Below, one piece after another: positions 24,223 to 32,238 of a stretch of DNA of 53,047 bases; positions within the stretch are counted from its first letter, which is position 1, and every line of letters starts with the position of its first letter. The DNA comes from a virus. The stretch spans positions 1 through 53,047 of the IMG/VR virus record IMGVR_UViG_3300021509_000001. One strand, written 5' to 3'. Below the pieces are notes generated by a model. It was not told the DNA's origin. It saw only the letters and a program-made list of their open reading frames with translations, and made no database searches. The position numbers and the translations under genes were made by a program.

Positions 24223-26724
24223 ATGGCAACGTGGAAGAAATGGACAAGCACCGTGCTGGTCAACGGGCAGCCTGAGCCCAACGTGGAGGTCCATGTCTAT
24301 GAGCCAGGCACAACTAATGAGATCACGGTCTATGAAGACGAAGGCGTTACGCCGATAACCCAGCCTATTCTGACAGACTCCCAAGGGCGCTATGCTTTCT
24401 TTGTTGACGTCGCTTCGCATCCTGAGATAAGGATCTACCTTGAAAAGGATGGAGTTGATTTCTCCGAGGCCAATGAGGATCTTGACGGCGTGCCAGTTCC
24501 AGGAGCGGGCGGTACGTTCATTGCGCTTACCGACACTCCTTCGAGCTATTCCGGTAAAGGTGGCCATGTTGTCCTGGTCAAGACTACTGAGGATGGGATA
24601 GAAACTCAGCCTTGGCCTGTTACAGGATCAACTTTGAATTTCTTCCTGAGTGATGATGCTGCCGACGTCGGGAGCTATTACTACATGTATCCCACAGAGA
24701 GTGGCGACGGCTATTCGGAACTCACGAGCCCTAGCCTCTCGGCTGGAGATGACCAGCTTCTTTGGTCTTTCGTGACCGAAGCGGGAGAACCCGGGATTGA
24801 TCAGCTCGCGTTAGGAGCCTATACCGCAACCTTGTTCCTCAAAAAGACTGGCAAGAAAGACGTGCGCGTATATTGGAAGCTTTTCAAACGCGACACCGGA
24901 GGAACCGAAACCGAAATCCTGCAAAGCGCTGAGAGCAATCAGCTTACGACGGACAACAGTCAGTATTTGATCTCGGCTTACCTGAACGAAGATCAGAGCC
25001 TAGACTCGACTGATCGCCTCGTGTTCAAGCTCTACGCCAACGTCTCGGGAACCGGCACGGACGTGACCGTGACCTTGACGATGGAAGGCGATTACGACAG
25101 CCGGCTTGCTATCCATGTCTTGAGTTCCGCATTCAGCTTGGATCGGCTTTCCGACGTGACGATTACCTCTCCAGCGGACAATGAGCTTCTGGCCTACGAC
25201 TCTGGATCAGGGAAATGGATCAATCAAACGCCGAGCGAAGCTGGGGTCCTCGCTGCGGATGGTTCGGTCCCGCTCAGCGGGGATCTAGAAGCAAACGGGC
25301 ATTCAATTAATAATCTCTTGACTTGGCCTAGTGCTGGTGCATTTTACAATGTGCTGGCCCGCTCGGACGTGCAAGGAGACGGCACTAACGATGATACAGA
25401 AGGCATCCAGGCTGCAATAGATGCTGTCTATGCTATGGGAGGGGGAATCGTGTTTTTCCCCGCCGGGACTTATAAAGTGACCTCCACGCTAAATCTCAAA
25501 TCGGGGGTCACTTTGTGCGGTGCTGGTAGAGAAGTAGCCATCATTAAAAGGACGACAAGTGCGGCAAGCGGAGGAGCTAGAGTCATACAGAATGCTAGCT
25601 ATGGCGGTGAATACGATGAGAACATGGTCATACGGGACCTGACAATTCAAGGGTATTACGACCCCGCTGGATCTGCGCAGCATCATTGTATTGGATTTTG
25701 GAATGTGAGAAATGTCCGTGTAGTAAATTGTAAGTTACAGGACGCGAGTGGAGATGGCATCTTGGCCAGGAATGCCGAAAATGCCGTTTTTGAGTACAAC
25801 GAGATCTATCACTGTGGGCGAAATGGTATATCTCCGACATCGGGCAGTTTCACAATTCGGCGCAATCATATCTCTGAGATTACTGGCGATACCGGCCCGG
25901 GCAGTGGGATAGATGCAGAGCCTAATAATGTCTCGGAAAAGCTGATTATACGTATAGAAGACAACATCATCACCGGGACAATAGGAGGAAACGGCATTGT
26001 CTTGGCTGATCTTCATACCGACACTGATGGCACTACGATGATTTCTGGTACTATATCAGGCAATAAAATTGAAAGTGGCTACAGGGGGATATACATAAAG
26101 AGTTCGAACAGCATACAAGCACAAGCTATCACAATCGAGGGAAACGAAATCGACGGTGCGAACCATGCCTGCGTTATAGAAGGCATGAACGGCGTCTCTA
26201 TACATAGAAATTATTTAAAGGCTGGTAGCGGTAGCTATTTTGGATTGTCTTTTACTAGTCATGACCTTAGCATTACCGGGAATGTCATAGTTGGAGCTGG
26301 CTATTATAGTCTCCTCGCAGACGGAGCCAAACGAGCAAGAATCATAGGAAACATCGTGTTGAGTAATCCGGCTATACTAAAGAACACCATCAATTGTATC
26401 GTACAAAATAATGTATTCAAGCCCGAGGGCCTACAAGTCTGGGGGGCAGCAGCGGAAGGAAACATTATTGCACATAACGATTTTTCAGCTACTACAACTC
26501 CAATATCCTATGCGTTGGACGCCGATTCCGACAAACAGATTGAATTCAATAACCGGGGGTTGTCGAGTTTGCGCTTTGATGACAATGTTCCTGCATCGGG
26601 CACTTGGGCACAAGGGGATATTGTGTTCAATCGCGGCGCTACCGCGGGCGGCAAAGTGGGATGGGTATGCGTGGAAGGGGGCTCACCGGGCACCTGGAAG
26701 CCGTTTGGGGTAATTGATACGTAG
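24223..26724 (+). CDS. Tailspike with pectate-lyase-type beta-helix
   Basis: 833 residues from ATG 24223. The N-terminal ~100 residues look like a virion-attachment domain (VLVNGQPEPNVEVHVYEPGT). From about residue 375 there is a pectate_lyase_3-type entry (SDVQGDGTNDDTEGIQAAID, then GGGIVFFPAGTYKV), followed by ~350 residues of right-handed parallel beta-helix repeats with N/G-rich turns. The end (GTWAQGDIVFNRGATAGGKVGWVCVEGG) is a common C-terminal cap of spikes. It probably binds or cleaves host surface polysaccharide. The beta-helix part is clearly more AT-rich, with ATA codons, than its flanks, a sign of exchange. Confidence 0.8.
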   Translation: MATWKKWTSTVLVNGQPEPNVEVHVYEPGTTNEITVYEDEGVTPITQPILTDSQGRYAFFVDVASHPEIRIYLEKDGVDFSEANEDLDGVPVPGAGGTFIALTDTPSSYSGKGGHVVLVKTTEDGIETQPWPVTGSTLNFFLSDDAADVGSYYYMYPTESGDGYSELTSPSLSAGDDQLLWSFVTEAGEPGIDQLALGAYTATLFLKKTGKKDVRVYWKLFKRDTGGTETEILQSAESNQLTTDNSQYLISAYLNEDQSLDSTDRLVFKLYANVSGTGTDVTVTLTMEGDYDSRLAIHVLSSAFSLDRLSDVTITSPADNELLAYDSGSGKWINQTPSEAGVLAADGSVPLSGDLEANGHSINNLLTWPSAGAFYNVLARSDVQGDGTNDDTEGIQAAIDAVYAMGGGIVFFPAGTYKVTSTLNLKSGVTLCGAGREVAIIKRTTSAASGGARVIQNASYGGEYDENMVIRDLTIQGYYDPAGSAQHHCIGFWNVRNVRVVNCKLQDASGDGILARNAENAVFEYNEIYHCGRNGISPTSGSFTIRRNHISEITGDTGPGSGIDAEPNNVSEKLIIRIEDNIITGTIGGNGIVLADLHTDTDGTTMISGTISGNKIESGYRGIYIKSSNSIQAQAITIEGNEIDGANHACVIEGMNGVSIHRNYLKAGSGSYFGLSFTSHDLSITGNVIVGAGYYSLLADGAKRARIIGNIVLSNPAILKNTINCIVQNNVFKPEGLQVWGAAAEGNIIAHNDFSATTTPISYALDADSDKQIEFNNRGLSSLRFDDNVPASGTWAQGDIVFNRGATAGGKVGWVCVEGGSPGTWKPFGVIDT

Positions 26725-26784
26725 AGCTGTGGAAATGGATTGCATGGATGAGTTAATTGAGGGATTCCTGGAGAATCGAGGGCT

Positions 26785-28782
26785 ATGATGGACAAAGCGA
26801 TCGGAGTCCACCTAAAAGACTGGCACATCGTCCAGGGAGTCCGCACCGGGAACTCCCCTTGGTCCCCGATCGCCATCGCCCAAGTGCCGGTCAAGGAACC
26901 GGCCCCGTCCGCCCCCGTCATCGAGTCAGTGACCGCGCCCGAAGCCTCGGCGGGCGTCCTGGAGATCAAAGTCAGCTTGCCGGAAACCAACGCAGACGGC
27001 ACAGCTTTGGCCAGAGCGGAACTGGTCAGGCTCAGGCTGCACCACTCGACCAGCCCGGGCGTGGCGGAGTCCGATCCCTACGTCGACTTCCCGCCGTCCG
27101 AGACCTTGCTCTGGGCCCCGAACGACACGGCCACGCACTACGTGCGCGTGCGCGTCCAGGACTCGCACGGGCTGTGGTCCGAGCTTTCGAACGAGGCTTC
27201 CGGGCAAGCGCATGCCTCGACACCCCAAGAGGACTCGGGCCTCTGGGCCCACCGGCTCGGGGTCGAGTCGGTCTTCACGAACGACTCGCCGGAGCCCGGC
27301 TACGTGTCGTGGTCGAACGTCGTGCTTTACTGGAAAGACAACAAGTACGAAATAGAAGACGGGAGCACGAACAAGAAGTACATCTGGTGGGATTACTCGA
27401 CTTCCACCACGACCTTCCAGACTTCTGACACGCGGCCCGAGCTGGACCTCGAGGATGTGATTGTCGGCTACAACGACAACGGGACCTGGCGGCTCATGTG
27501 CTACCAGCCCACGGTCATGGCGGACTACGTGCGGGCCGGGGTCCTGCAGAGCTCCAACTGGGGCGCCACGACGGGCTCGCAGCTGGACCTCGACAACGGC
27601 ACGCTCAAGCTGGGCGGTTCCGACTCGCCGAAATTCCAAGTGGACGCGGACGGCGTGTTGCACGCGACGGGAGCCGTCATTTCAGGAAATGTCACCATCA
27701 CGGGAGGCACCGGCGTGGCGAATCTTTCTGACGCCGGAGCCCTCGCGACCTTAGACGTAGTGGGTACGGCCCAGATCGAGGACCTGGCAGTGACCGAAGC
27801 AAAAATAGCCAATGCGGCGATCACCAACGCGAAGATCGCGAACGCCGCGATCACGAACGCCAAGATAGCCGACGCCACCATCACGAGCGCGAAAATCTCC
27901 GACCTGACGTTCGACAAGATCACCGCCGGCACCAACACCGCCAGCCTGACGATCGGCTCGGGCGGGTACATCCAGTCGGCCAACTACTCGGCCGGGAGTT
28001 CGGGGTTCAGGATCAGCGGTTCGGGGGACGCGGAGTTTAATGATGTCACGGTGAGGGGGGCGCTGATCACCACAAGTTCAAATTCCAATATAAACGCTGA
28101 TTATATCAAGTCTGGAACGATCACAGGAAGGAAGATCCAGACTGCAGCTTCTGGTACACGGGCTGTCCTCGAGACAGGCGGCACATATAGCCATCATCTT
28201 ATATTCTATGATTCTTCCGGTTACATGCGTTTGTATTTAAGGACGAGCGGCATCATTGCAAGGGACACATCCAATATAGACGCTTTCTTCCTTGCCGGAC
28301 CAGATCGTGCCTTTTTCCTCTATGATAATTCAGGAAACAATTCAGTGGCTTTGGGTGGTGGTCCCTATCCTGATCTCACTTTTTACCGGGATGGAAAAAT
28401 CAGAGGGTACGGAGGAGCAACTGTCACTTTATCAACCGGCGTAAAAGGTCGCTTCTCTTATTCTGGCGCTCAAGTTTTTTCCGGGAATGCCCCCACTTCA
28501 TGGACCGATCTCGACCTTTCTTCTTATGTGGGCAGTGGGAGGGCTTTGGTGTTCTTAAAAGTGATAAATTCTAGCGGATTCACACGGCAATATGAGTTCA
28601 GGGCAAACGGCGATACCGATAGTTATTCCTACGGCGCTGACTGGCCACAGTGTTCAGCATGCACGATCGCAAACGGAGAGTGCGGTACAGTTTGGGCGAT
28701 AACCTCTGCATTGGGCGTCCTTGAGTGGAAATCTAACGGAACCGGCTCTGTAACAATTCAGCTTTTGGCTTACATCACATGA
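26785..28782 (+). CDS. Tail fibre / host-specificity protein
   Basis: 665 residues from ATG 26785. Residues 1-25 (AIGVHLKDWHIV) match the minigene at 8812. Residues about 40-145 resemble a fibronectin-III or Ig-like domain (APSAPVIESVTAP...YVRVRVQDSHGLWSELSNEA). About 240-370 is a J/fibre-type shaft with trimeric repeats (AITNAKIANAAITNAKIA). The C-terminal ~235 residues from about 28050 are AT-rich and probably the receptor-binding tip. It ends one base before the end of the convergent HExxH gene with no terminator between. Confidence 0.75.
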   Translation: MMDKAIGVHLKDWHIVQGVRTGNSPWSPIAIAQVPVKEPAPSAPVIESVTAPEASAGVLEIKVSLPETNADGTALARAELVRLRLHHSTSPGVAESDPYVDFPPSETLLWAPNDTATHYVRVRVQDSHGLWSELSNEASGQAHASTPQEDSGLWAHRLGVESVFTNDSPEPGYVSWSNVVLYWKDNKYEIEDGSTNKKYIWWDYSTSTTTFQTSDTRPELDLEDVIVGYNDNGTWRLMCYQPTVMADYVRAGVLQSSNWGATTGSQLDLDNGTLKLGGSDSPKFQVDADGVLHATGAVISGNVTITGGTGVANLSDAGALATLDVVGTAQIEDLAVTEAKIANAAITNAKIANAAITNAKIADATITSAKISDLTFDKITAGTNTASLTIGSGGYIQSANYSAGSSGFRISGSGDAEFNDVTVRGALITTSSNSNINADYIKSGTITGRKIQTAASGTRAVLETGGTYSHHLIFYDSSGYMRLYLRTSGIIARDTSNIDAFFLAGPDRAFFLYDNSGNNSVALGGGPYPDLTFYRDGKIRGYGGATVTLSTGVKGRFSYSGAQVFSGNAPTSWTDLDLSSYVGSGRALVFLKVINSSGFTRQYEFRANGDTDSYSYGADWPQCSACTIANGECGTVWAITSALGVLEWKSNGTGSVTIQLLAYIT

Positions 28783-28783
28783 C

Positions 28784-29278
28784 TCATTTAGAAAATCGAA
28801 GGAACGTTCCTATGGGAGGCCAACCGGTTGGAGGAATCCACATACTGTCAAGCAAAAGAGGATAAAAAGCTTCCATCCACTGGCTAGTCGGAAGTGCTTC
28901 AATGGCTTTGATTTGGCTGTCTGTTAAGTGAGGCTCAAAGAATCTCGGATTCATGTTGTAAACGAAAGGGAACCAAGGTCCGAACGCTCGGCATTGTAAC
29001 ACATGCGTCAGTTCGTGAGCTATGACGTACTTTTCATGTTCGGGATCAAGACCTTCACAAACGACTGCTACGTTTCCGAAAGCAAAACCGCAAACGTCTT
29101 TTCCTGCGAATCGCCGAGCGGTATCGAAGTCCGTCCTCACCAGAAAAACGGGGTCCAGATTGATTTTAAGTTCCCCGTCGTACCGGAACGCGAGGTCGAC
29201 GTGGTGAACCTGGACAGACGAACCGGCCAAGGCCAGGGCGGCCAGGACCGCGAGCTGGACGTAACTCCACAAATTCAC
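28784..29278 (-). CDS. Membrane-anchored HExxH zinc peptidase-like protein
   Basis: 164 residues from GTG 29278, chosen for GGAGG 6 bases upstream; a longer frame to 29314 is possible. An N-terminal hydrophobic segment (YVQLAVLAALALAGSSV) acts as a signal anchor. The centre carries VIAHELTHVLQ, a zincin HExxH motif, with a possible third ligand further on. It is the last gene of the minus operon, after a holin-like gene. No amidase, muramidase or M15/M23 endolysin was recognised in the genome, so a cell-wall peptidase role in lysis is possible but unproven. Confidence 0.6.
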   Translation of the reverse strand: MNLWSYVQLAVLAALALAGSSVQVHHVDLAFRYDGELKINLDPVFLVRTDFDTARRFAGKDVCGFAFGNVAVVCEGLDPEHEKYVIAHELTHVLQCRAFGPWFPFVYNMNPRFFEPHLTDSQIKAIEALPTSQWMEAFYPLLLDSMWIPPTGWPPIGTFLRFSK

Positions 29279-29316
29279 GTTCCGCCTCCGATCGCGAAGG
29301 GAAGGCCGGGCCACAT
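29275..29316 (-). CDS. Possible 13-residue leader peptide
   Basis: ATG 29316 encodes MWPGLPFAIGGGT and ends with TGA overlapping the GTG start of the HExxH gene (GTGA). GGAGGTGAT lies 10 bases upstream. The arrangement would couple translation of the two. It could be chance, as the peptide is very short. Confidence 0.3.
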   Translation of the reverse strand: MWPGLPFAIGGGT

Positions 29317-29360
29317 CGCTTCCCGGATCACCTCCTTCCGGCCCGGCCTCTCCTTTCCGC

Positions 29361-29642
29361 CTACTTCTCTCGCTTTTTCGTCAGCGGGTACCAAGCCGAC
29401 GCGGTCGCGTAGATCGCGGTCCACGCGGCGGTGACGGCCTCGAGGCACTTGAGAGGATCCGTGACGTCGAACGTCAAGCCGGCGAATCCTCCCGTGACGA
29501 CGTTGTACCCGATCGCCACGAGAAGCGAGACGATCATGATGCCCCAAGCCGCGCTGACGTCGGACAAGTGCAGGCTGCGCTTGATCGCCTCGTAGACCCA
29601 GCGCAGGATCGTTCCCAACACGACTCCGAAGCCCACGTCCAT
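29361..29642 (-). CDS. Holin-like small membrane protein
   Basis: 93 residues from ATG 29642, with GGAGGTGACAT directly upstream. It has an N-terminal hydrophobic helix (VGFGVVLGTILRWVYEAI), a second (WGIMIVSLLVAIGYNVV) and a weaker third (AWTAIYATASAWYPL), ending in a basic tail (TKKREK). Size, topology and charge tail fit a holin. It lies next to the HExxH gene in a probable lysis unit. Confidence 0.6.
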   Translation of the reverse strand: MDVGFGVVLGTILRWVYEAIKRSLHLSDVSAAWGIMIVSLLVAIGYNVVTGGFAGLTFDVTDPLKCLEAVTAAWTAIYATASAWYPLTKKREK

Positions 29643-29658
29643 GTTATGTCACCTCCTC

Positions 29659-30459
29659 TTAACCGGGATAACCCACTTGGACGGTCCGCTCGATCACGAC
29701 CCGGCGCATGACGTTGTCGGAGACGTACAGGCGAACCCGGTAGGTCCACGTGCCGGGTCCCGACTCCGGGCACACCGGCCCGGGCAGGCCGTGCTCGAGT
29801 GTGAAGGTCTCGCCTTCGCGCCTGATAAATTCTGGCTCGGTCTTCCAGGGGTACGGGATCGGGTCCCCGGTCTCCGGGGCGATCCGCACGATCTCCCACT
29901 TGTACCAGAGGGGAGCGCCGTCGGGCGAATAGGAGCCAGTCGCCGAGAAGGTCAGCTTCTGCCAAGGCAAGATGGGCTCGTCTTCCGAGCACAAGCGGCC
30001 ACGGAAGTCCACGATCACGATGTTGGCGTGGGGCAAGCCCCCTTCGAGCAAGTTGACCTCCGTCACGAGCCAGGACTCCATCAGGCCGTCTCCGTCCGAG
30101 TCGACCCGGCCCTGCGAAGCCACGTCGAAGTGCAAGGGATCCGGAGGCCCGCCCGGAGGTCCGGAAGAACCGGACGCCAGTTCCTCCACGCACAGGCGGA
30201 CCCCGTAGACCCCTCTCTTTCCGTAAACGTGCGTCTCGACGGGCTTGCCCCTGACGAGGCCGCTCCCGTCCCCGAAATCCCACCAAAATGCGAGGCGGTC
30301 CCCGACAGAACCCGAAGCGTCGAAGATGACTGTCTTGCGGTCGGGAAGGACGGTGTAGGTGAGCTTTGCGACGGGACCCGTCTCCGAGTCGATCAGGCCG
30401 GTGCAACCGGCGAGACCCAACGCGAGCAAAACCAGCAGCAGGACAAAAACGCGACGCAT
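29659..30459 (-). CDS. Lipoprotein with PKD domain
   Basis: 266 residues from ATG 30459. The N-terminus has a type II signal peptide with lipobox LAGC at about residues 16-19. Residues about 28-95 are a PKD-type beta-sandwich (ASGSVGDRLAFWWDFGDGS...HVYGKRGVYGVRL), and a second one is possible from about 165 (FSATGSYSPDGAPLWYKWEI). DSDGDGLMESW near 120 looks like a calcium loop. It would sit lipid-anchored on the host envelope. Possible roles are superinfection exclusion, host-surface change or lysis timing. It starts 2 bases after the upstream gene's stop, so translation is coupled. Confidence 0.7.
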   Translation of the reverse strand: MRRVFVLLLVLLALGLAGCTGLIDSETGPVAKLTYTVLPDRKTVIFDASGSVGDRLAFWWDFGDGSGLVRGKPVETHVYGKRGVYGVRLCVEELASGSSGPPGGPPDPLHFDVASQGRVDSDGDGLMESWLVTEVNLLEGGLPHANIVIVDFRGRLCSEDEPILPWQKLTFSATGSYSPDGAPLWYKWEIVRIAPETGDPIPYPWKTEPEFIRREGETFTLEHGLPGPVCPESGPGTWTYRVRLYVSDNVMRRVVIERTVQVGYPG

Positions 30460-30461
30460 GA

Positions 30462-30944
30462 TTAGAGGCCAGTCTCTGTCGGGCCGGCCTCGGGCGGATT
30501 CTCTTCAGGCGCCAGGAGGGCGTCCAGGTACAGCTTGGCTCCGACGGACAGGGTCGGAGCCCCGAACGGTTCGTCCTCCTCGAGGAAATTGAAGTAGTAG
30601 AGTTTCCCGAAGACGTCGAAGCTCCCGAAGGAGCTGGAGACCAGGAGGTAAGGGGCCCAAGCCGAGTTGGTCAGGCTCCAGTCTTCCCAGTCGATCAGCA
30701 GGAGGACGCCCCCGCCGAAGCCGAAGTTCCTGGCGATCTCGACCTCGCCCTCGCCGCCGAATCCCCACCAGCCGGAGAGGATGTAGGGAGTCCACTTGAT
30801 CACGTACCCGGAAAGGCCCGAGTCGGTGAAACCGACCTCGAACCCCAGGTTGCCCCAAGCGGCCTCCACCCCGGCGAAGGGCGAGGCGATGGCCGCGGCG
30901 GCCAAAACCGCCAAGGCCACGGTCGCTAGTGCGATTTTCCGCAT
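30462..30944 (-). CDS. Exported outer-membrane-barrel-like protein
   Basis: 160 residues from ATG 30944 with GAGGAGGTGG upstream. A clear Sec signal peptide (RKIALATVALAVLAAAAIASPF) is followed by alternating aromatic/polar beta strands and a conserved-looking GAKLYLD strand. No barrel family is named with confidence. A phage-made envelope protein could mask receptors. Together with the downstream lipoprotein it points to a diderm host. Confidence 0.55.
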   Translation of the reverse strand: MRKIALATVALAVLAAAAIASPFAGVEAAWGNLGFEVGFTDSGLSGYVIKWTPYILSGWWGFGGEGEVEIARNFGFGGGVLLLIDWEDWSLTNSAWAPYLLVSSSFGSFDVFGKLYYFNFLEEDEPFGAPTLSVGAKLYLDALLAPEENPPEAGPTETGL

Positions 30945-30964
30945 GATCCACCTCCTCGTTTCGT

Positions 30965-31237
30965 TTACGGATTTTTCTTTTCTTTTCTTCCGTCTGTCAA
31001 GCTCTTTTCTGGAACCTCCAAGCCTTTGAGCTGGAAGTTCTCGAAGATGGGTCTCACCGATCCCAGGTCCGCCGTCACCTCCTCCCTTTCGAGAACGTCT
31101 TTCACCGCGGAGCCGATCTGTCCTCCGAGGGCGTCGCGCTCCTGAATCAGGCGATTGATCTCCCGCTGGAGAAGTTCCAGCCTGAGATACATCGCCTCCA
31201 ACTTGACTCGTTTGTCCTCTTCCAGTCTTAGTAGCAT
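30965..31237 (-). CDS. Coiled-coil small protein
   Basis: 90 residues from ATG 31237. A long charged helix at residues 4-60 (LEEDKRVKLEAMYLRLELLQREINRLIQERD) predicts a coiled coil. No ribosome site precedes the ATG: the 3' end of the tRNA-like element lies 3 bases upstream. An internal ATG near 31192 is another possible start. Role unknown. Confidence 0.5.
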   Translation of the reverse strand: MLLRLEEDKRVKLEAMYLRLELLQREINRLIQERDALGGQIGSAVKDVLEREEVTADLGSVRPIFENFQLKGLEVPEKSLTDGRKEKKNP

Positions 31238-31243
31238 AGCTAG

Positions 31244-31320
31244 CCGGAGACCGGGGACTCGAACCCCGAGGTCAGTCCTTCGCGGAAGGAGGACGAAACC
31301 GCGAAGGCGTCGGGACTCCG
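31244..31320 (-). tRNA. Degenerate tRNA or tRNA-like element
   Basis: 77 bases fill the gap between two genes. The T-arm is textbook: CGGGG-TTCGAGT-CCCCG (31252-31268). The 3' acceptor strand GTCTCCG pairs with CGGAGTC at the 5' end in six of seven positions, with discriminator G and CTA instead of CCA. A D-arm-like GACG/CGTC stem has a GG in its loop. U8, A14 and a U33-type anticodon loop are missing; the loop TCCGCGA gives no safe anticodon. A competing 9-bp hairpin (CCTTCGCGG/CCGCGAAGG) spans the D and anticodon arms. It could be a decayed tRNA or a tRNA mimic. Confidence 0.4.
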
Positions 31321-31324
31321 TACC

Positions 31325-31753
31325 CTACTCCCCGCACCGTGCTCCCCGGCCGCGCGCGCTGTATTTGGCATGTCCGCCATAGTGTAAGACCCTTCCGCCT
31401 TCGGAGTCAACTCCCGAGAGCAGGCTTCTGAGCGTTCGCGCTTCCTCGAGGGAAAGCTTTCGTTTCGTGGGGCGGAACCGCTTGCCCAGCAGGAGCTCGA
31501 GGCGTTCCTTCCCGAAGGCCCTCACCGTTTCCCCGAAAGCCTTCTCCAGGAGCCGGTCCGTCGGCCCCTGCCCGGATGCCTTCACTTCCCGCAGAATCCT
31601 CTCCGCGTCGGCCCTCAACTGGACCTCATCCTGCCACGCCAGTTCTTCCTCCAGGCTCCGGGGCGGCCGGCGGGCGAACCTTTCGTTCGCCAGTTTCCGC
31701 TCCCTTTCAACGTCGGGAGCCAGGAGGAGCGCCAGGAGTTCATCGTTCTTCAT
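31325..31753 (-). CDS. Hypothetical helical protein
   Basis: 142 residues from ATG 31753 with AAAGGA about 9 bases upstream. Highly charged and helical in residues 1-110, ending in a Gly/Arg/Cys-rich tail. It overlaps the zinc/HTH gene by 14 bases, so it is co-translated. No domain recognised. Confidence 0.6.
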   Translation of the reverse strand: MKNDELLALLLAPDVERERKLANERFARRPPRSLEEELAWQDEVQLRADAERILREVKASGQGPTDRLLEKAFGETVRAFGKERLELLLGKRFRPTKRKLSLEEARTLRSLLSGVDSEGGRVLHYGGHAKYSARGRGARCGE

Positions 31754-32102
31754 GGCCTGTCCTTTTCGCGAGTCGCACGATCTTTTCCGCGCACTCCTTG
31801 CAGAGCTTGGTGGGCTCTCCTTGTTCGTCTTTGATCAGCTCGTCTGGCTCGCATTCCCTTCCGCACAACTTGCACCGAAAGGTCCGCTTTCCGACCCTGC
31901 ATTTTGGGCAATACTTCGCTTTCGTGAGTCGAGTCGTGAAGGGCGCGCCGCACCTTTCGCACGCCTTGCGGAAGACCGGAACCGGACCAGCCCTCGCCAC
32001 CAGCTGGTGCGCGCGTTGCCTCGACACCCCGAGCCGTTCCCCGATCTCCCGATAAGTCAGGCCCTTCTTCCTGAGCTCAAGCGCGAGTTCGCTTCTGTCC
32101 AT
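31740..32102 (-). CDS. HTH protein with zinc ribbons (probable regulator)
   Basis: 120 residues from ATG 32102 after AAGGAGAGG. Residues 1-37 are a helix-turn-helix like sigma-70 region 4 (GLTYREIGERLGVSRQRAHQLV). Residues about 45-70 hold CxxC...CxxC (CERCGAPF...YCPKC), and 76-105 a second ribbon (CKLCGREC...CKEC). The mix suggests a DNA-binding regulator of phage or host genes. It starts inside the 3' end of the upstream RHH-like gene. Confidence 0.7.
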   Translation of the reverse strand: MDRSELALELRKKGLTYREIGERLGVSRQRAHQLVARAGPVPVFRKACERCGAPFTTRLTKAKYCPKCRVGKRTFRCKLCGRECEPDELIKDEQGEPTKLCKECAEKIVRLAKRTGHEER

Positions 32103-32238
32103 CGAGCCTCTCCTTCAGGGCCTGCCGTGCGAGTTCCTTGAATGCCTTGCTCCGTTTGCCTTTCGGCTGGGCCTCGAGGAACGCGATCAGGTCCTGATCT
32201 TCCTTCTCGGAAAGATAGATCGGGCATATCCTGATCAT
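32077..32238 (-). CDS. Ribbon-helix-helix-like small protein
   Basis: 53 residues from ATG 32238, with GGAGGAACT just upstream. The order is a short beta start (IRICPIYLSEKED), a helix (QDLIAFLEAQPKGKRS) and a second helix (KAFKELARQALKERL), which fits a CopG/Arc-type repressor fold. Start and stop overlap the neighbouring genes. Probably a small transcription regulator. Confidence 0.5.
   Translation of the reverse strand: MIRICPIYLSEKEDQDLIAFLEAQPKGKRSKAFKELARQALKERLDGQKRTRA

Noticed and set aside
29641-30465. 274-residue plus-strand ORF opposite the lipoprotein
   Set aside because: The minus strand has a lipobox and PKD motif; the plus frame has none and no ribosome site.
31244-31320. attP site of a tRNA-integrating prophage
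   Set aside because: The 3' half looks like a tRNA end, but no integrase or excisionase was recognised, so integration is not supported.
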